Positions 46,831 through 55,501 are shown, numbered from the stretch's first letter. The stretch is 64,000 bases of DNA from CAVUDO01 sp963740255 (GCA_963740255.1 CAVUDO010000002.1:806001-870000); one strand, 5' to 3'. The notes: generated by a model not told the origin, from the sequence alone. Made by a program: numbers and translations.

Positions 46831-48941
46831 CGGCGCGCGGCCGGGTCGTCACCGCGAGCCCCGCCGGTGGCGCGGCCGGCCGGATCGTCGGCAGGCTGGG
46901 TCGGCGCGGCACCGGGCTCTCCCCGGCCGGAGTCACCTCGGCCCGGCGGCGGCCGCACCACGCCGCGCCGGATGTCGCCCGGACCCGCCAGCCGGTCGAC
47001 CCGCTCCAGGTTGCGACGCTCGGTGGACTGCAGCTGCCACGGCACGCTGGTCACCATCACACCCGGCTCGAACAGCAGCCTGCCCTTCAGCCGCAGCGCG
47101 CTCTGGTTGTGCAGGAGGTTCTCCCACCACCGGCCCACCACGTACTCCGGGATGAACACCGTGACCACGTCGCGCGGCGACTCCCGTCGGACCGACTTCA
47201 CGTAGTCCAGGATCGGCCGGGTGATCTCGCGGTACGGCGAGTCGACGACGGTGAGCGGCACCGGGATGCCGCGGCGGTCCCAGTCCTCCTGCAACGCCCG
47301 GGTGTCCTTCTCGTCCACGTTCACGGTCACTGCGGTGACGGTGTCCGGACGGGTGGCCCGGGCGTAGGCCACGGCCCGCAGCGCGGGCATGTGCAGCTTG
47401 CTGATCAGCACGATCGCGTGGTTGCGGCTGGGTAGGACAGGACGATCCTCGGTGGGCTCGAGCTCGCGGGAGATCCGGTCGTAGTGCCGGCGGATGGCCA
47501 CCATCAGCAGGTAGATCACCGCCATCGCCGCGATCGCGATCCAGGCGCCGAGGAAGAACTTGGTGACCAGGACGATGACCAGCACCGTGCCGGTCATCGA
47601 CAGACCCAGCAGGTTCACCGCGCGGGACCGCATCATCCGCCGGCGCGCCGCCGGGTCGCGCGCGGTGCGCAGCAGGCGGTTCCAATGCCGCACCATCCCG
47701 GCCTGGGACAGCGTGAACGACACGAAGACGCCGACGATGTAGAGCTGGATGAGCCGGGTCACCTCGGCCTGGAACGCGACGATGAGCACCGCGGCGAACA
47801 CCGACAGGAACAGGATCCCGTTGGAGAACGCCAGCCGGTCGCCGCGGGTGTGCAGCTGCCGGGGCAGGTACCGGTCCTGCGCCAGGATCGAGCCGAGCAC
47901 CGGGAAGCCGTTGAACGCGGTGTTCGCGGCCAGGAAGAGGATCATCGCGGTCATCGCCGCGACCGCGTAGAGCCCCACCGAGTCGCTGCCGAACACCGCC
48001 TCGCCGATCTGGGTGGTGACGGTCTTCTGCTCGTACCCCGGCGGCGGGTTCACCAGTTGCCGAGCGGGGTCCTCCACGAACTGCAGCTTGGTCAGCCGGG
48101 CCAGCGCCACGATGCCGAGCAGCATCGTCACGGCCACCACACCGAGGAGCAGCAGCGTGGTGGCGGCGTTCCTGCTCTTGGGCGGCCGGAACGCCGGCAC
48201 CCCGTTGCTGATCGCCTCCACGCCGGTCAGCGCCGCGCACCCGGAGGAGAACGCCCGCAGCAGCAGGAACGCGAACCCGAACTGGGTCAGGTCGTCGTGC
48301 TCGGCGATCACCGTGAGCGCCGCGCTGGGAGCCCGCAGCTCCTCGCCCAGCACGAAGATCCGGACGAAGCCCGTGAGCACCATCCCGATGATCACGATCA
48401 TGAAGCCGTAGGTGGGGATCGCGAACGCCGTCCCCGACTCGCGGATCCCACGCAGGTTGGCCGCGGTGAGCAGCACCACGCCGGCCACCGCGAACGCCAC
48501 CTTGTGCTCGCCGACGTAGGGCAGCACCGAACCGAGGTTGGCCACCCCGGCCGAGACCGACACCGCCACCGTGAGCACGTAGTCGACCAGCAGTGCGCTG
48601 CCCACCCCGAGGCCGAACTTCGACCCGAGGTTGACGGTGGCGACCTCGTAGTCGCCGCCGCCGGACGGGTAGGCCCGGACGTTCTGCCGGTAGCTGGCCA
48701 CCACGGTCAACATCACGGCGGCCACCGCGAGCGCGATCCAGGGCGAGTGGACGTAGGCCGCCGCGCCGGCGATCGAAAGGGTCAGCAGGATCTCGTCAGG
48801 CGCGTACGCGACCGAGGACAGGGCGTCGGAGGCGAACACCGGCAGGGCGATCCGCTTGCGGAGCAGGGTCTCGCCGAGCCGGTCGCTGCGCAGCGCACGG
48901 CCGACGACCAGCCGCTTGAACAACGAAGTCGGAGACGGCAC
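46827..48941 (-). CDS. APC-superfamily permease, KimA-like, Rv2690c type
   Basis: About 704 residues. Twelve or so membrane helices lie at about 45-470 with FASDALSSVAYAPDEILLTL and YPSGGGDYEVA near the start, as in the APC amino acid/potassium permeases related to Bacillus subtilis KimA (YdaO). A cytoplasmic domain of about 170 residues follows, resembling a universal stress-type fold (HAIVLISKLHMPALRAVAYA), ending in a disordered Pro/Gly/Asp tail. GTG 48941 is the start implied by homology (PSPTSLFKRLVVGRAL). It diverges from two TrkA genes with 145 bases between, a pairing kept in mycobacteria; potassium uptake is therefore a good inference, amino acid transport the alternative. Confidence 0.88.
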   Translation of the reverse strand: MPSPTSLFKRLVVGRALRSDRLGETLLRKRIALPVFASDALSSVAYAPDEILLTLSIAGAAAYVHSPWIALAVAAVMLTVVASYRQNVRAYPSGGGDYEVATVNLGSKFGLGVGSALLVDYVLTVAVSVSAGVANLGSVLPYVGEHKVAFAVAGVVLLTAANLRGIRESGTAFAIPTYGFMIVIIGMVLTGFVRIFVLGEELRAPSAALTVIAEHDDLTQFGFAFLLLRAFSSGCAALTGVEAISNGVPAFRPPKSRNAATTLLLLGVVAVTMLLGIVALARLTKLQFVEDPARQLVNPPPGYEQKTVTTQIGEAVFGSDSVGLYAVAAMTAMILFLAANTAFNGFPVLGSILAQDRYLPRQLHTRGDRLAFSNGILFLSVFAAVLIVAFQAEVTRLIQLYIVGVFVSFTLSQAGMVRHWNRLLRTARDPAARRRMMRSRAVNLLGLSMTGTVLVIVLVTKFFLGAWIAIAAMAVIYLLMVAIRRHYDRISRELEPTEDRPVLPSRNHAIVLISKLHMPALRAVAYARATRPDTVTAVTVNVDEKDTRALQEDWDRRGIPVPLTVVDSPYREITRPILDYVKSVRRESPRDVVTVFIPEYVVGRWWENLLHNQSALRLKGRLLFEPGVMVTSVPWQLQSTERRNLERVDRLAGPGDIRRGVVRPPPGRGDSGRGEPGAAPTQPADDPAGRATGGARGDDPAARR

Positions 48942-49086
48942 GGCGCACAGCGTACGGCGGCCCGGGCACCGGGTCCGGGCAGGCGTGCCGTGTACGGTCC
49001 AACCGGCGTCCGCGGTGCGCCGGCGGCGTGCGGTCAGCACGGCGCGCCGGAGCATGACGGCGAGCGGGGCGGGGAAGGGACAAGCG

Positions 49087-49752
49087 GTGCACATCGTGAT
49101 CATGGGGTGCGGTCGGGTGGGGTCGACGCTCGCGCACAGCCTGGAGAAACGCGGCCACACGATCGCGGTGATCGACCAGAACCCGGACGCGTTCCGCCGG
49201 CTCGGACCGCACTTCGCCGGCGAGACCGTCACCGGGGTCGGATTCGAGCGCCGGGTGCTGGTCGAGGCCGGCATCGAACGTGCCGACGCGTTCGCCGCGG
49301 TGAGCAGCGGCGACAACTCCAACATCATCTCGGCCAGGCTGGCCCGCGAGACGTTCGGCGTCGACCGGGTGGTCGCGCGGATCTACGACTCCAAGCGTGC
49401 CGAGGTGTACGAGCGACTCGGCATCCCGACCGTGGCCACCGTCCGCTGGACCGCCGACCGCATCCTGCGGGCCCTGCAACCCGGTGACTCGGCCGAGATC
49501 TGGCGGGACCCCACCGGCTCGGTCGCGATGATCGAACCGTCCCTGCATCCGGGCTGGGTCACCCACCGGCTCGCCGACCTGGAGGAGGCCACCGGCGCGC
49601 GGGTGGCCTACCTCAACCGGTTCGGCGTCGGCACGCTGCCGACCGCGGGGACCGTCCTGCAGGAGGGCGACCAGGTGCACCTGCTGGTCACCGACGACAT
49701 GGCCGACCAGGTCACCCGGACCGTCGGCAGCGCACCATCGGGGAGCCACTGA
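49087..49752 (+). CDS. ceoB: TrkA-type potassium regulatory protein (CeoB-like)
   Basis: A 221-residue cytoplasmic regulator with a TrkA-N Rossmann domain (IVIMGCGRVGSTLAHSL, acidic strand end IDQN) binding NAD or nucleotide and a TrkA-C domain from about residue 140, which in relatives binds cyclic di-AMP or other ligands. GTG 49087 has GGGAAGGGA upstream. It corresponds to CeoB (Rv2691). The neighbouring divergent permease is the probable partner, since no TrkH or KtrB channel gene is in the window. Its stop overlaps the next gene by one base. Confidence 0.92.
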   Translation: MHIVIMGCGRVGSTLAHSLEKRGHTIAVIDQNPDAFRRLGPHFAGETVTGVGFERRVLVEAGIERADAFAAVSSGDNSNIISARLARETFGVDRVVARIYDSKRAEVYERLGIPTVATVRWTADRILRALQPGDSAEIWRDPTGSVAMIEPSLHPGWVTHRLADLEEATGARVAYLNRFGVGTLPTAGTVLQEGDQVHLLVTDDMADQVTRTVGSAPSGSH

Positions 49753-50414
49753 TGCGGGTCGCGATCGCCGGAGCGGGCAACGTCGGTCGGTCGATCGCCA
49801 TGGAGCTGATCGAGAACGGCCACGACGTGATGCTCATCGACCGGGTGCCCACGATGCTGCGCCCGCAGCTGGTGCCCGGGGCCGAATGGGTGCTCGCCGA
49901 CGCCTGCGAGTTGTCCTCGCTGGAGGAGGCCGGGATCGCCGGCTGCGACGTGGTGGTGGCCGCCACCGGCGACGACAAGGTCAACCTGGTCGTGTCGCTG
50001 CTGGCCAAGACCGAGTTCGCCGTACCGCGGGTGGTGGCCCGGGTCAACCGCGCGGAGAACGAGTGGCTGTTCACCGAGCAGTGGGGCGTGGACGTCTCGG
50101 TGAGCAAGCCGCGGATGATGGCCGCACTGGTCGAGGAGGCCGTCACGGTCGGTGAGCTGGTGCGGCTGATGACCTTCCGCCAGGGCCAGGCCAACCTGGT
50201 CGAGATCACGCTGGCACCACAGGCGCCGTTCGTCGGCCGCCCGCTGCGGGAGGTCCCGTTGCCGCCCGACACGGCGCTGGTGGCGATCGTGCGGGGCGCC
50301 CGGGTGCTGGTGCCCTCGCCCGACGACTCGCTGGAGGCCGGCGACGAACTCGTCTTCGTCTGCACCGCCGAGGTGGAGGACCAGGTGAACGCGGTGATCT
50401 CCGGGCCGCGCTGA
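49752..50414 (+). CDS. ceoC: TrkA-type potassium regulatory protein (CeoC-like)
   Basis: A 220-residue second TrkA protein, VAIAGAGNVGRSIAMELIEN at the amino end and a TrkA-C domain ending EAGDELVFVCTAEVEDQVN. It corresponds to CeoC (Rv2692). The two probably form mixed rings that gate a potassium transporter. ATG 49752 shares a base with the CeoB stop (TGATG), so translation is coupled. Both sequences are only distantly similar to each other. Confidence 0.92.
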   Translation: MRVAIAGAGNVGRSIAMELIENGHDVMLIDRVPTMLRPQLVPGAEWVLADACELSSLEEAGIAGCDVVVAATGDDKVNLVVSLLAKTEFAVPRVVARVNRAENEWLFTEQWGVDVSVSKPRMMAALVEEAVTVGELVRLMTFRQGQANLVEITLAPQAPFVGRPLREVPLPPDTALVAIVRGARVLVPSPDDSLEAGDELVFVCTAEVEDQVNAVISGPR

Positions 50415-50441
50415 CGGCCCGAACGCCCGACCGCTCCCTGG

Positions 50442-51194
50442 CTACCCGGGTGTGGTGTGCTCCGAGGTGGCGGCAGCGCTGCCCTGGGCGTCGACGTGCC
50501 GCTCGGCGGCCACCGCCCGCCGGCCGTACCAGACCACGAACAGCACCGCGACCACGTAGAGGATCTTGCCGGCCAGCCGGGCGATGCCGAGCGCGGTGGG
50601 CATCTGCGCGAAGTACAGCGCCAGCTGCACCGAGCTGTTCACGAAGAACGGCGCGGCGAGCACGACCGTGCCCAGGGCGAACGCGCGGAGCAGCCGCGGC
50701 CGGGACCGCCAGTCGCGCACCGACCCGGTCACCGCCGACCAGGCGTAGCCGACCAGCGGCCGTCCGATCAGCGCCGACGCCAGGATGACCACGCCGTACC
50801 CGTAGCTGAGCACGATTCCCGGCAGGTAGAACCCTTCCTCGGTGCCCGTACGGGCCGCGAACATGGCCGCGATGGCAACCCCGATCAGGCCGTTCACCGC
50901 GTGTCGGACCGACTCACGCCGCACCAGCCGGAACACCGCGATCAGCACCGCGGCGACCACCGCGGCCCAGATCGCCGGCGTGAGCGTCGTGACCATGTTG
51001 GCCACGATGAACACCGCCACGGGCACGGCGCTCTCCACCAGCCCCGACCAGCCGCCGATCTGTGCGGCCACCGCCTCGCCGATCGACTGCTCCGGAGGGC
51101 TGCCGGGCGGATCGGTGCCGTCGACGGCCGCCGTCGCCGGGCCGGAGCGGTGGGTGGCGAGCGGGGGGCGGTCGGTGTGGTCGTCGGGGGTCAC
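50442..51194 (-). CDS. DUF3159 membrane protein
   Basis: A 250-residue membrane protein of the DUF3159 family (Rv2693c-like) with five or six hydrophobic segments and conserved IGGWSGLVESAVPVAVF, RTGTEEGFYLPGI and APFFVNSSVQLALY. Its function is unknown. GTG 51194 overlaps the OB-fold gene stop by 4 bases. It converges on ceoC with 27 bases between stops. The constant place beside TrkA genes in actinobacteria suggests a part in ion or envelope homeostasis, but that is only association. Confidence 0.88.
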   Translation of the reverse strand: MTPDDHTDRPPLATHRSGPATAAVDGTDPPGSPPEQSIGEAVAAQIGGWSGLVESAVPVAVFIVANMVTTLTPAIWAAVVAAVLIAVFRLVRRESVRHAVNGLIGVAIAAMFAARTGTEEGFYLPGIVLSYGYGVVILASALIGRPLVGYAWSAVTGSVRDWRSRPRLLRAFALGTVVLAAPFFVNSSVQLALYFAQMPTALGIARLAGKILYVVAVLFVVWYGRRAVAAERHVDAQGSAAATSEHTTPG

Positions 51195-51589
51195 GGGGCG
51201 GCCGGCTCCAGGTTGTAGTGGGGGTTGAAGATCACCTTACGGTCATCCCGCATCGCCAGCCGACCTTCGGCGGTCAGCGTCCGGCCCGGTTCGATCCCGG
51301 CGATCCGCCGCCGGCCGAGCCACACGAGGGTCACCGACCCGCTCCCGTCGAAGAGTTCGGCCTCCAGCGTGGGCAGGTTCGTCCGCGGGGTGTAGCGCAC
51401 CGACGTCAACCGGCCGGTCACCGTCACCCGCTTGCCGCGCGGGCAGTCGACCACGGCCTCCGCGCCTGCGCGCGCGCACGCCTCCTGCAGGTCCTCGGCG
51501 TCGAGGTCACGCTCGGACGCCACGAAACGGCGGAAGTACTTCCGCAGCCCGGACCGCTCCGGGGCGGGGCGCTGCCCGGTCTGGGTCAT
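51191..51589 (-). CDS. OB-fold nucleic acid-binding protein, Rv2694c-like
   Basis: A 132-residue protein whose carboxy half is an OB fold: RVTVTGRLTSVRYTPRTNLPTL-like first strands (about residues 54-74) and GSGSVTLVWLGRRRIAGIEPG, followed by AEGRLAMRDDRKVIFNPHYNL. This resembles the anticodon-binding/RecG wedge type of OB domain. A basic amino end (LRKYFRRFVASERDL) may also bind nucleic acid. ATG 51589 follows GGAGGTGA. The partner is unknown. Coupled with the DUF3159 gene. Confidence 0.88.
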   Translation of the reverse strand: MTQTGQRPAPERSGLRKYFRRFVASERDLDAEDLQEACARAGAEAVVDCPRGKRVTVTGRLTSVRYTPRTNLPTLEAELFDGSGSVTLVWLGRRRIAGIEPGRTLTAEGRLAMRDDRKVIFNPHYNLEPAAP

Positions 51590-51722
51590 CGTGTGGTCAC
51601 CTCCCGGTGTCCGGCGCTGTGTCCGGCATCGCCGTGCGTCCGCGTCGCTCCCCAGCCTACGGCGGACGCCGTACACGACGGTCAACGGCGTGCACCCTGG
51701 CCGGGCGCGGCAGGATGGACCC

Positions 51723-52487
51723 GTGTGGCGACGCTCTGGACCTCCGGGCGCGCCCGCCGCGGTGCTCCTGCCCGGCACCGCCTCGACCGCGGACCTCGTC
51801 TGCCGGATGTTCGCCGCGCCGCTCGCCGCACACGGGTACGCCCTGGTCACGGACGACCCCCCACGCGGAGGCGACGTGGTCGAGCGGCAGCTCGCGGCGC
51901 TGGACGACGCGGCCCGCAGGTTCGCCCCACGTCTGATGGGCGGCGTGTCCCTCGGCGCCCACCTGGTGGCCGGGTGGGCGCTCGCCCGCGGCGCGGCGGC
52001 GGTCCCGCCGGACGGGCTGCTGCTGGCGATGCCCGCCTGGACCGGACGCCCTGGCGGGGTGGCCGCGGCCTCCCGGGCGACCGCCGACGAGATCGCCCTC
52101 GTGGGGGCAGCGGCCACGTTGGCGCGGATCAAGGCGGTGGCGCCCGGCTGGGTGGCCGACGAGCTCGCGGCCGCCTGGCCGGCCTACGCCGACGCCGATC
52201 TGGAGGCCACCCTCCGCGCCACCGCCGCCGCCTCGGCACCGACCGTGGCCGCGCTGACCGCTCTCACGGTTCCGTGCGGACTGGTCGCGCTCGTCGACGA
52301 CCCGATGCATCCGGTGACGGTGGCCCGGCGCTGGACCCAGGCGATCCCCCGCGCCGCGCTGGTCGAGACCACGCGGGCCGCCGTCGGAGCGGACCGTGCG
52401 GCACTCGGGCGCGCCGTCCTGAGCGCCTGGCACCGGGCTTCGGGATCCCCCGACCGGACTGCCGTCGCCCGCCGGGGCGAGGCATGA
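51723..52487 (+). CDS. alpha/beta hydrolase-like protein, Rv2695-like
   Basis: A 254-residue protein with alpha/beta hydrolase features: AAVLLPGTASTADLVCRMF as the oxyanion strand, a nucleophile elbow GGVSLGAHLVAGWAL (Ser near residue 82), and a late His in DDPMHPVTVARRW. The Asp/His placement fits a catalytic triad. It has the syntenic position of Rv2695. Substrate unknown. GTG 51723 gives MWRRSG; CAGGA lies shortly upstream. It converges on the DUF3710 gene, 7 bases between stops. Very Ala-rich. Confidence 0.78.
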   Translation: MWRRSGPPGAPAAVLLPGTASTADLVCRMFAAPLAAHGYALVTDDPPRGGDVVERQLAALDDAARRFAPRLMGGVSLGAHLVAGWALARGAAAVPPDGLLLAMPAWTGRPGGVAAASRATADEIALVGAAATLARIKAVAPGWVADELAAAWPAYADADLEATLRATAAASAPTVAALTALTVPCGLVALVDDPMHPVTVARRWTQAIPRAALVETTRAAVGADRAALGRAVLSAWHRASGSPDRTAVARRGEA

Positions 52488-52494
52488 CGCCTGG

Positions 52495-53241
52495 TCAGCC
52501 GATCTCGGTGATCTCCGGTCCGCGCCTGGGCCGGGTCGGTGCCGGGGGCGCGTCCTCGCCAGCCTCCGCGGCCTGCTGCTCGACCGCCTCGTGCGGCAGC
52601 CGGAGCGGCAGCGGATCGCGAACCGGCATCGGCTCTTTTCCGCGGTCCACCACGACCTGGCGGACGGACTCCGAGAGCACAGGTGCGGCGTCCGGGTTGG
52701 TCGCGGCGGCGCCGGTGTAGACCGCGCGCAGGAACCACCGCTGGCCGTCCACGCCGACGAACCGCAGGGACTGGCCGCCTTCGGGGGTCTGGACCCGCGC
52801 CCACAGCTCCAGGCCGAACTCGCCCTTGCGGTCCTCGGCGACGCCGCCCTGGTCGCGGATGCCGGCGCCGATCTCGTCCCGCACCTCGTCCCAGATGCCC
52901 TCCGACCGCGGCGCCGCGAACGCCCCGAGCTGCACCGCGCTCCGGTCCTGCACCAGCAGGACGGCCGTCACCTGTCCCTGCGGGTCGGCCTCGACCTGTA
53001 CCTCCACATCGGGCAGCGTGGGCACCCGGAGCGCTCCGAGGTCGACCCGGGCGAGGTCGTCCTCCGGCGGGTCCCCGGCGTCCCAGGGGCCGGAACCGGG
53101 CGCAGGACCGCTGTCTTCCACCTGGTCGACATCGTCGGCACCGTCCAGACCGGGGTCGTCACGCTCGTCGAAGTCCTCGGCGTCGACACCGTCGACCAGA
53201 TCCGGGGCCTCGTCACGTCGGGCGCCTCGCCGTCGGAACAC
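52495..53241 (-). CDS. DUF3710 protein, Rv2696c-like
   Basis: A 248-residue DUF3710 protein of unknown function, conserved in actinobacteria beside dut. After FRRRGARRD the first 65 residues are strongly acidic (DAEDFDERDDPGLDGADD), then the domain begins with DLARVDLGALRVP and includes RSEGIWDEVRDEI and GFDGP-like GVDGQRWFLRAVYTG. GTG 53241 is chosen over GTG 53247 since GAGAGGA then lies 6 bases upstream. A hairpin separates it from dut. Confidence 0.85.
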   Translation of the reverse strand: MFRRRGARRDEAPDLVDGVDAEDFDERDDPGLDGADDVDQVEDSGPAPGSGPWDAGDPPEDDLARVDLGALRVPTLPDVEVQVEADPQGQVTAVLLVQDRSAVQLGAFAAPRSEGIWDEVRDEIGAGIRDQGGVAEDRKGEFGLELWARVQTPEGGQSLRFVGVDGQRWFLRAVYTGAAATNPDAAPVLSESVRQVVVDRGKEPMPVRDPLPLRLPHEAVEQQAAEAGEDAPPAPTRPRRGPEITEIG

Positions 53242-53275
53242 CGTCACTCCTCTCGCTGGACCCAGGGTCCACTGT

Positions 53276-53299
53276 GCGGGCCCGAGGAATCGGGCCCGC
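53276..53299 (-). terminator. hairpin between dut and the DUF3710 gene
   Basis: A perfect 10 bp stem (GCGGGCCCGA and TCGGGCCCGC) with loop GGAA lies 10 bases beyond the dut stop on the minus strand and ends 34 bases before the next start. No T tract. It may end dut transcripts or shield their 3' ends. Confidence 0.6.
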
Positions 53300-53309
53300 C
53301 CGTATCCGG

Positions 53310-53936
53310 CTAGCTGCGGCCGTGGGCCGCGCCGCCGTCCTGACCCGCGTGCCCGCCCTCGTCGGCGTGCCCGTGCTGCCGGCCCGCGTGCCCATCCTGG
53401 ACCCCATGGCCGGCTGCCGCGCCGTGCCCACCGGTCGAACCGTGCCCGCCCTCGCCACGGACGGACGTCGGCAGCTCGGCAACCTCCCGGAACGCAGCCC
53501 GCTCCACCCGCTGGACCACCAGTTGGGCGATCCGGTCGCCGCGGGCGATCACCACGGGCTGGTCGGGGTCGAGGTTGATCAGGTTCACCGCCAGCTCGCC
53601 CCGGTAGCCGGCGTCGACCGTACCGGGCGCGTTCACGATCGACAGCCCGCACCGCGCGGCCAACCCGGACCGGGGATGGACGAACGCCGCGTAGCCGGAC
53701 GGGAGCGCGATCGCCACGCCGGTGCGGACGAGCGCGCGTTCCCCCGGCCGCAACCGGACCTCCTCGGCCGAGGACAGGTCGACGCCGGCGTCGCCGGGAC
53801 GGGCGTAGGACGGCACGGGCAGGCCGGGGTCGAGCCGACGGAGCAGCACCTCGACGGTGCCGCCCTCACGGTCGGCCCCGGAGTCGGCCCCGCGCTCCGC
53901 GCCGCGGTCGGCCTCGGCAGGGCGCAGGTCGGTCAT
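53310..53936 (-). CDS. dut: dUTP diphosphatase with His/Gly-rich tail
   Basis: A trimeric-type dUTPase of 208 residues, hydrolysing dUTP to dUMP. Motif 1 PGDAGVDLSS (about 47-56), motif 2 PRSGLAAR (88-95), motif 3 GTVDAGYRGELAVNLIN (105-121), motif 4 RGDRIAQLVV (132-141) and motif 5 RGEGGHGSTG (160-169) are all present. His165 stands where many dUTPases have Phe; mycobacterial Dut also has His there. Beyond motif 5 the protein continues about 38 residues with seven more His among Gly, Ala and Asp, far longer than the short GGHASL end of the mycobacterial enzyme. ATG 53936 adds an acidic amino extension of about 27 residues. Confidence 0.95.
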   Translation of the reverse strand: MTDLRPAEADRGAERGADSGADREGGTVEVLLRRLDPGLPVPSYARPGDAGVDLSSAEEVRLRPGERALVRTGVAIALPSGYAAFVHPRSGLAARCGLSIVNAPGTVDAGYRGELAVNLINLDPDQPVVIARGDRIAQLVVQRVERAAFREVAELPTSVRGEGGHGSTGGHGAAAGHGVQDGHAGRQHGHADEGGHAGQDGGAAHGRS

Positions 53937-54011
53937 GGCCCACATCCTGCCCGGTCCGGATCGGCCGGCCCACCCGGCCCGGGCCGCCGCCGATCCGTAC
54001 CCTGGATCGAC

Positions 54012-54566
54012 ATGGAGACCCCTACCGCGGCGGGCGCGGCCCCGGGCGGCCTGGACCGGTCGGGCGGAGTCCACCGCGAACGGCTCGCCGTGCCGTGGTG
54101 GGGGTGGCTGGGCACCGCGGCCGCGGCCACGCTGCTGGCGGCCGAGATCCACCTCGGCGGCACCGGGGTCCGGTCCTGGCTGCCCTACGTCGTCCTGATT
54201 CCGCTCGCCGCCGGCCTGCTGGTATGGCTGGGCCGGGTCCGGGTGGAGTGGGTCGACGGGGTGCTGCGGGTCGACGACGCGCACATCGCCGCGGCCTACC
54301 TGATTGCCGCGGAGCCGCTGGACGCCGACGCCAGGCGGGCGGCGCTGGGTCCCGAGCTCGACCCGCTCGCGTTCGTCGTGCACCGACCCTGGGTGCGCGG
54401 GGCCGTCCGGATCTACCTCGACGACCCGGCCGACCCGACCCCGTACTGGGTGGTGGCCAGCCGGCACCCGGAACGGCTGGTCGCGGCCCTGGGACTCCCC
54501 CGCCCGGCGCCGGAGCCGGTCGTCCCGGCCGCTCAGCGGGGCCCGGGCGGGCGCTCGGAGTCCTGA
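54012..54566 (+). CDS. DUF3093 membrane protein, Rv2698-like
   Basis: A 184-residue DUF3093 protein with two adjacent membrane helices (WWGWLGTAAAATLLAAEIHLG and WLPYVVLIPLAAGLLVWLG) and a soluble carboxy domain ending in DPTPYWVVASRHPERLVAAL. Function unknown; the family is confined to actinobacteria and sits next to dut in many of them. ATG 54012 diverges from dut with 75 bases between. The last 34 bases overlap the end of the convergent gene. Confidence 0.88.
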   Translation: METPTAAGAAPGGLDRSGGVHRERLAVPWWGWLGTAAAATLLAAEIHLGGTGVRSWLPYVVLIPLAAGLLVWLGRVRVEWVDGVLRVDDAHIAAAYLIAAEPLDADARRAALGPELDPLAFVVHRPWVRGAVRIYLDDPADPTPYWVVASRHPERLVAALGLPRPAPEPVVPAAQRGPGGRSES

Positions 54567-55501
54567 TCGGACGGGGAGACGACCTGCCCGGGGATGGCCG
54601 GCCGCGGCGACGCCGGCAGCGCCGACTGGCCAAGGTCGGGCGCGACCCACGGCGGCGCCGACCGGCGCAGGTCGTCGCGGACCTGTTCGCCGAGCGACCT
54701 GGTACCCCGCCGGTTCAGCTCGGCACCGACAGCGGCGCCGGTGAGCAGCGGGCCGAGCGTGGTGAGGTTGCGGCCCATCCGCCGCAGCAGCCGGTCGCGC
54801 AACTGCTTGCGCATGCCGCTGCCGAGCACGGCGCCGAGACCCCTGGCCGGGTTGAGCAGGCTGATGCCACGACGTTGCGCCCAGGCGGTGAGCAGCGCGG
54901 TGGTCCGGTCGGCGGCGCTGCCGCGCAGCGGCTGGCCGTAGACCTCGTGCAGTTCCGCGATCAGCTTGACCTCGACGGCAACCACGGCCACGGTCTCCGC
55001 CGCGATCAGGATCGGCGCCGACAGAAGCGTCGGCGGCGCGGCCCACTCGACCGCGGCGACACCGCCCCCCGCGGCGCCCACCCCGGCCGAGACCAGCGAG
55101 GCGTTCCGGATCAGCGCGCCGGCCAAGGCGTCCCCGGTCTTACCGTCGTGGTGCTCCCGCAGGCTGGGCAGATCGCGGACCTTCAGGTGCGGGACCACGT
55201 CGATCAGCGTGTCGAGCACCCACCGGATCGCCTTGCGCGGACCGGCGAGCGCGCGGAGCGCCCCGCCGCCGGCTCCGGTGACCACCCGGCCGAGCAGCCG
55301 ACGGCGCTCACCGGGTTCGAGGTCGCTCTCGGCCAGCCGGGCCACCGCCCGGGGGAGGTCGCCACGGGCCCGCTCGACCGTGGCGGCGGCTGGGTCTGCG
55401 GCCGGGTCTGCGGCCGGGTCTGCGGTGGCGGACGCTGCCGGGTCGGCAGGGCCCCCGGTGGGGGCTGACGGGTCGGTCGACGCGTCGTCTCGCTCACTCA
55501 C
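54533..55501 (-). CDS. conserved actinobacterial protein of unknown function
   Basis: A 322-residue protein. After an Asp/Pro/Ala-rich amino end, conserved-looking parts are ALAGPRKAIRWVLDTLIDVVPHLKVRDL, a hydrophobic span GVGAAGGGVAAVEWAAPPTLLSAPILIAAETVAVVAVEVKLI broken here by polar residues, and LHEVYGQPLRGSAADRTTALLTAWAQRRG. The hydrophobic part could be a membrane-inserted hairpin, as in EcsC-like proteins, to which it has a loose resemblance. GTG 55501 follows AGGAGGG at 6 bases. It is absent from the mycobacterial form of this block. The tail is Pro-rich and overlaps DUF3093 coding by 34 bases. Confidence 0.75.
   Translation of the reverse strand: MSERDDASTDPSAPTGGPADPAASATADPAADPAADPAAATVERARGDLPRAVARLAESDLEPGERRRLLGRVVTGAGGGALRALAGPRKAIRWVLDTLIDVVPHLKVRDLPSLREHHDGKTGDALAGALIRNASLVSAGVGAAGGGVAAVEWAAPPTLLSAPILIAAETVAVVAVEVKLIAELHEVYGQPLRGSAADRTTALLTAWAQRRGISLLNPARGLGAVLGSGMRKQLRDRLLRRMGRNLTTLGPLLTGAAVGAELNRRGTRSLGEQVRDDLRRSAPPWVAPDLGQSALPASPRPAIPGQVVSPSDQDSERPPGPR
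55392..55427 (-). repeat. 12 bp tandem repeat, three copies, in the 322-residue protein gene
   Basis: GGGTCTGCGGCC at 55392-55403 and 55404-55415, with a third copy ending TG at 55416-55427. It encodes the ADPAADPAADPAA run near the amino end. Confidence 0.85.

Noticed and set aside
48942..49086. Cyclic di-AMP (ydaO) riboswitch before the permease or TrkA genes
   Set aside because: The 145-base spacer shows none of the conserved paired elements I would expect, and it is too short for two promoters plus that riboswitch.
47484..49487. 667-codon open frame antisense to the APC permease and running into the TrkA gene
   Set aside because: His/Arg-rich shadow; both real genes have motif-level support in other frames.
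53412..53456. Phe to His change in dUTPase motif 5 as a defect
   Set aside because: Mycobacterial dUTPase has His at the same place and is active, so only the long tail was kept as unusual.
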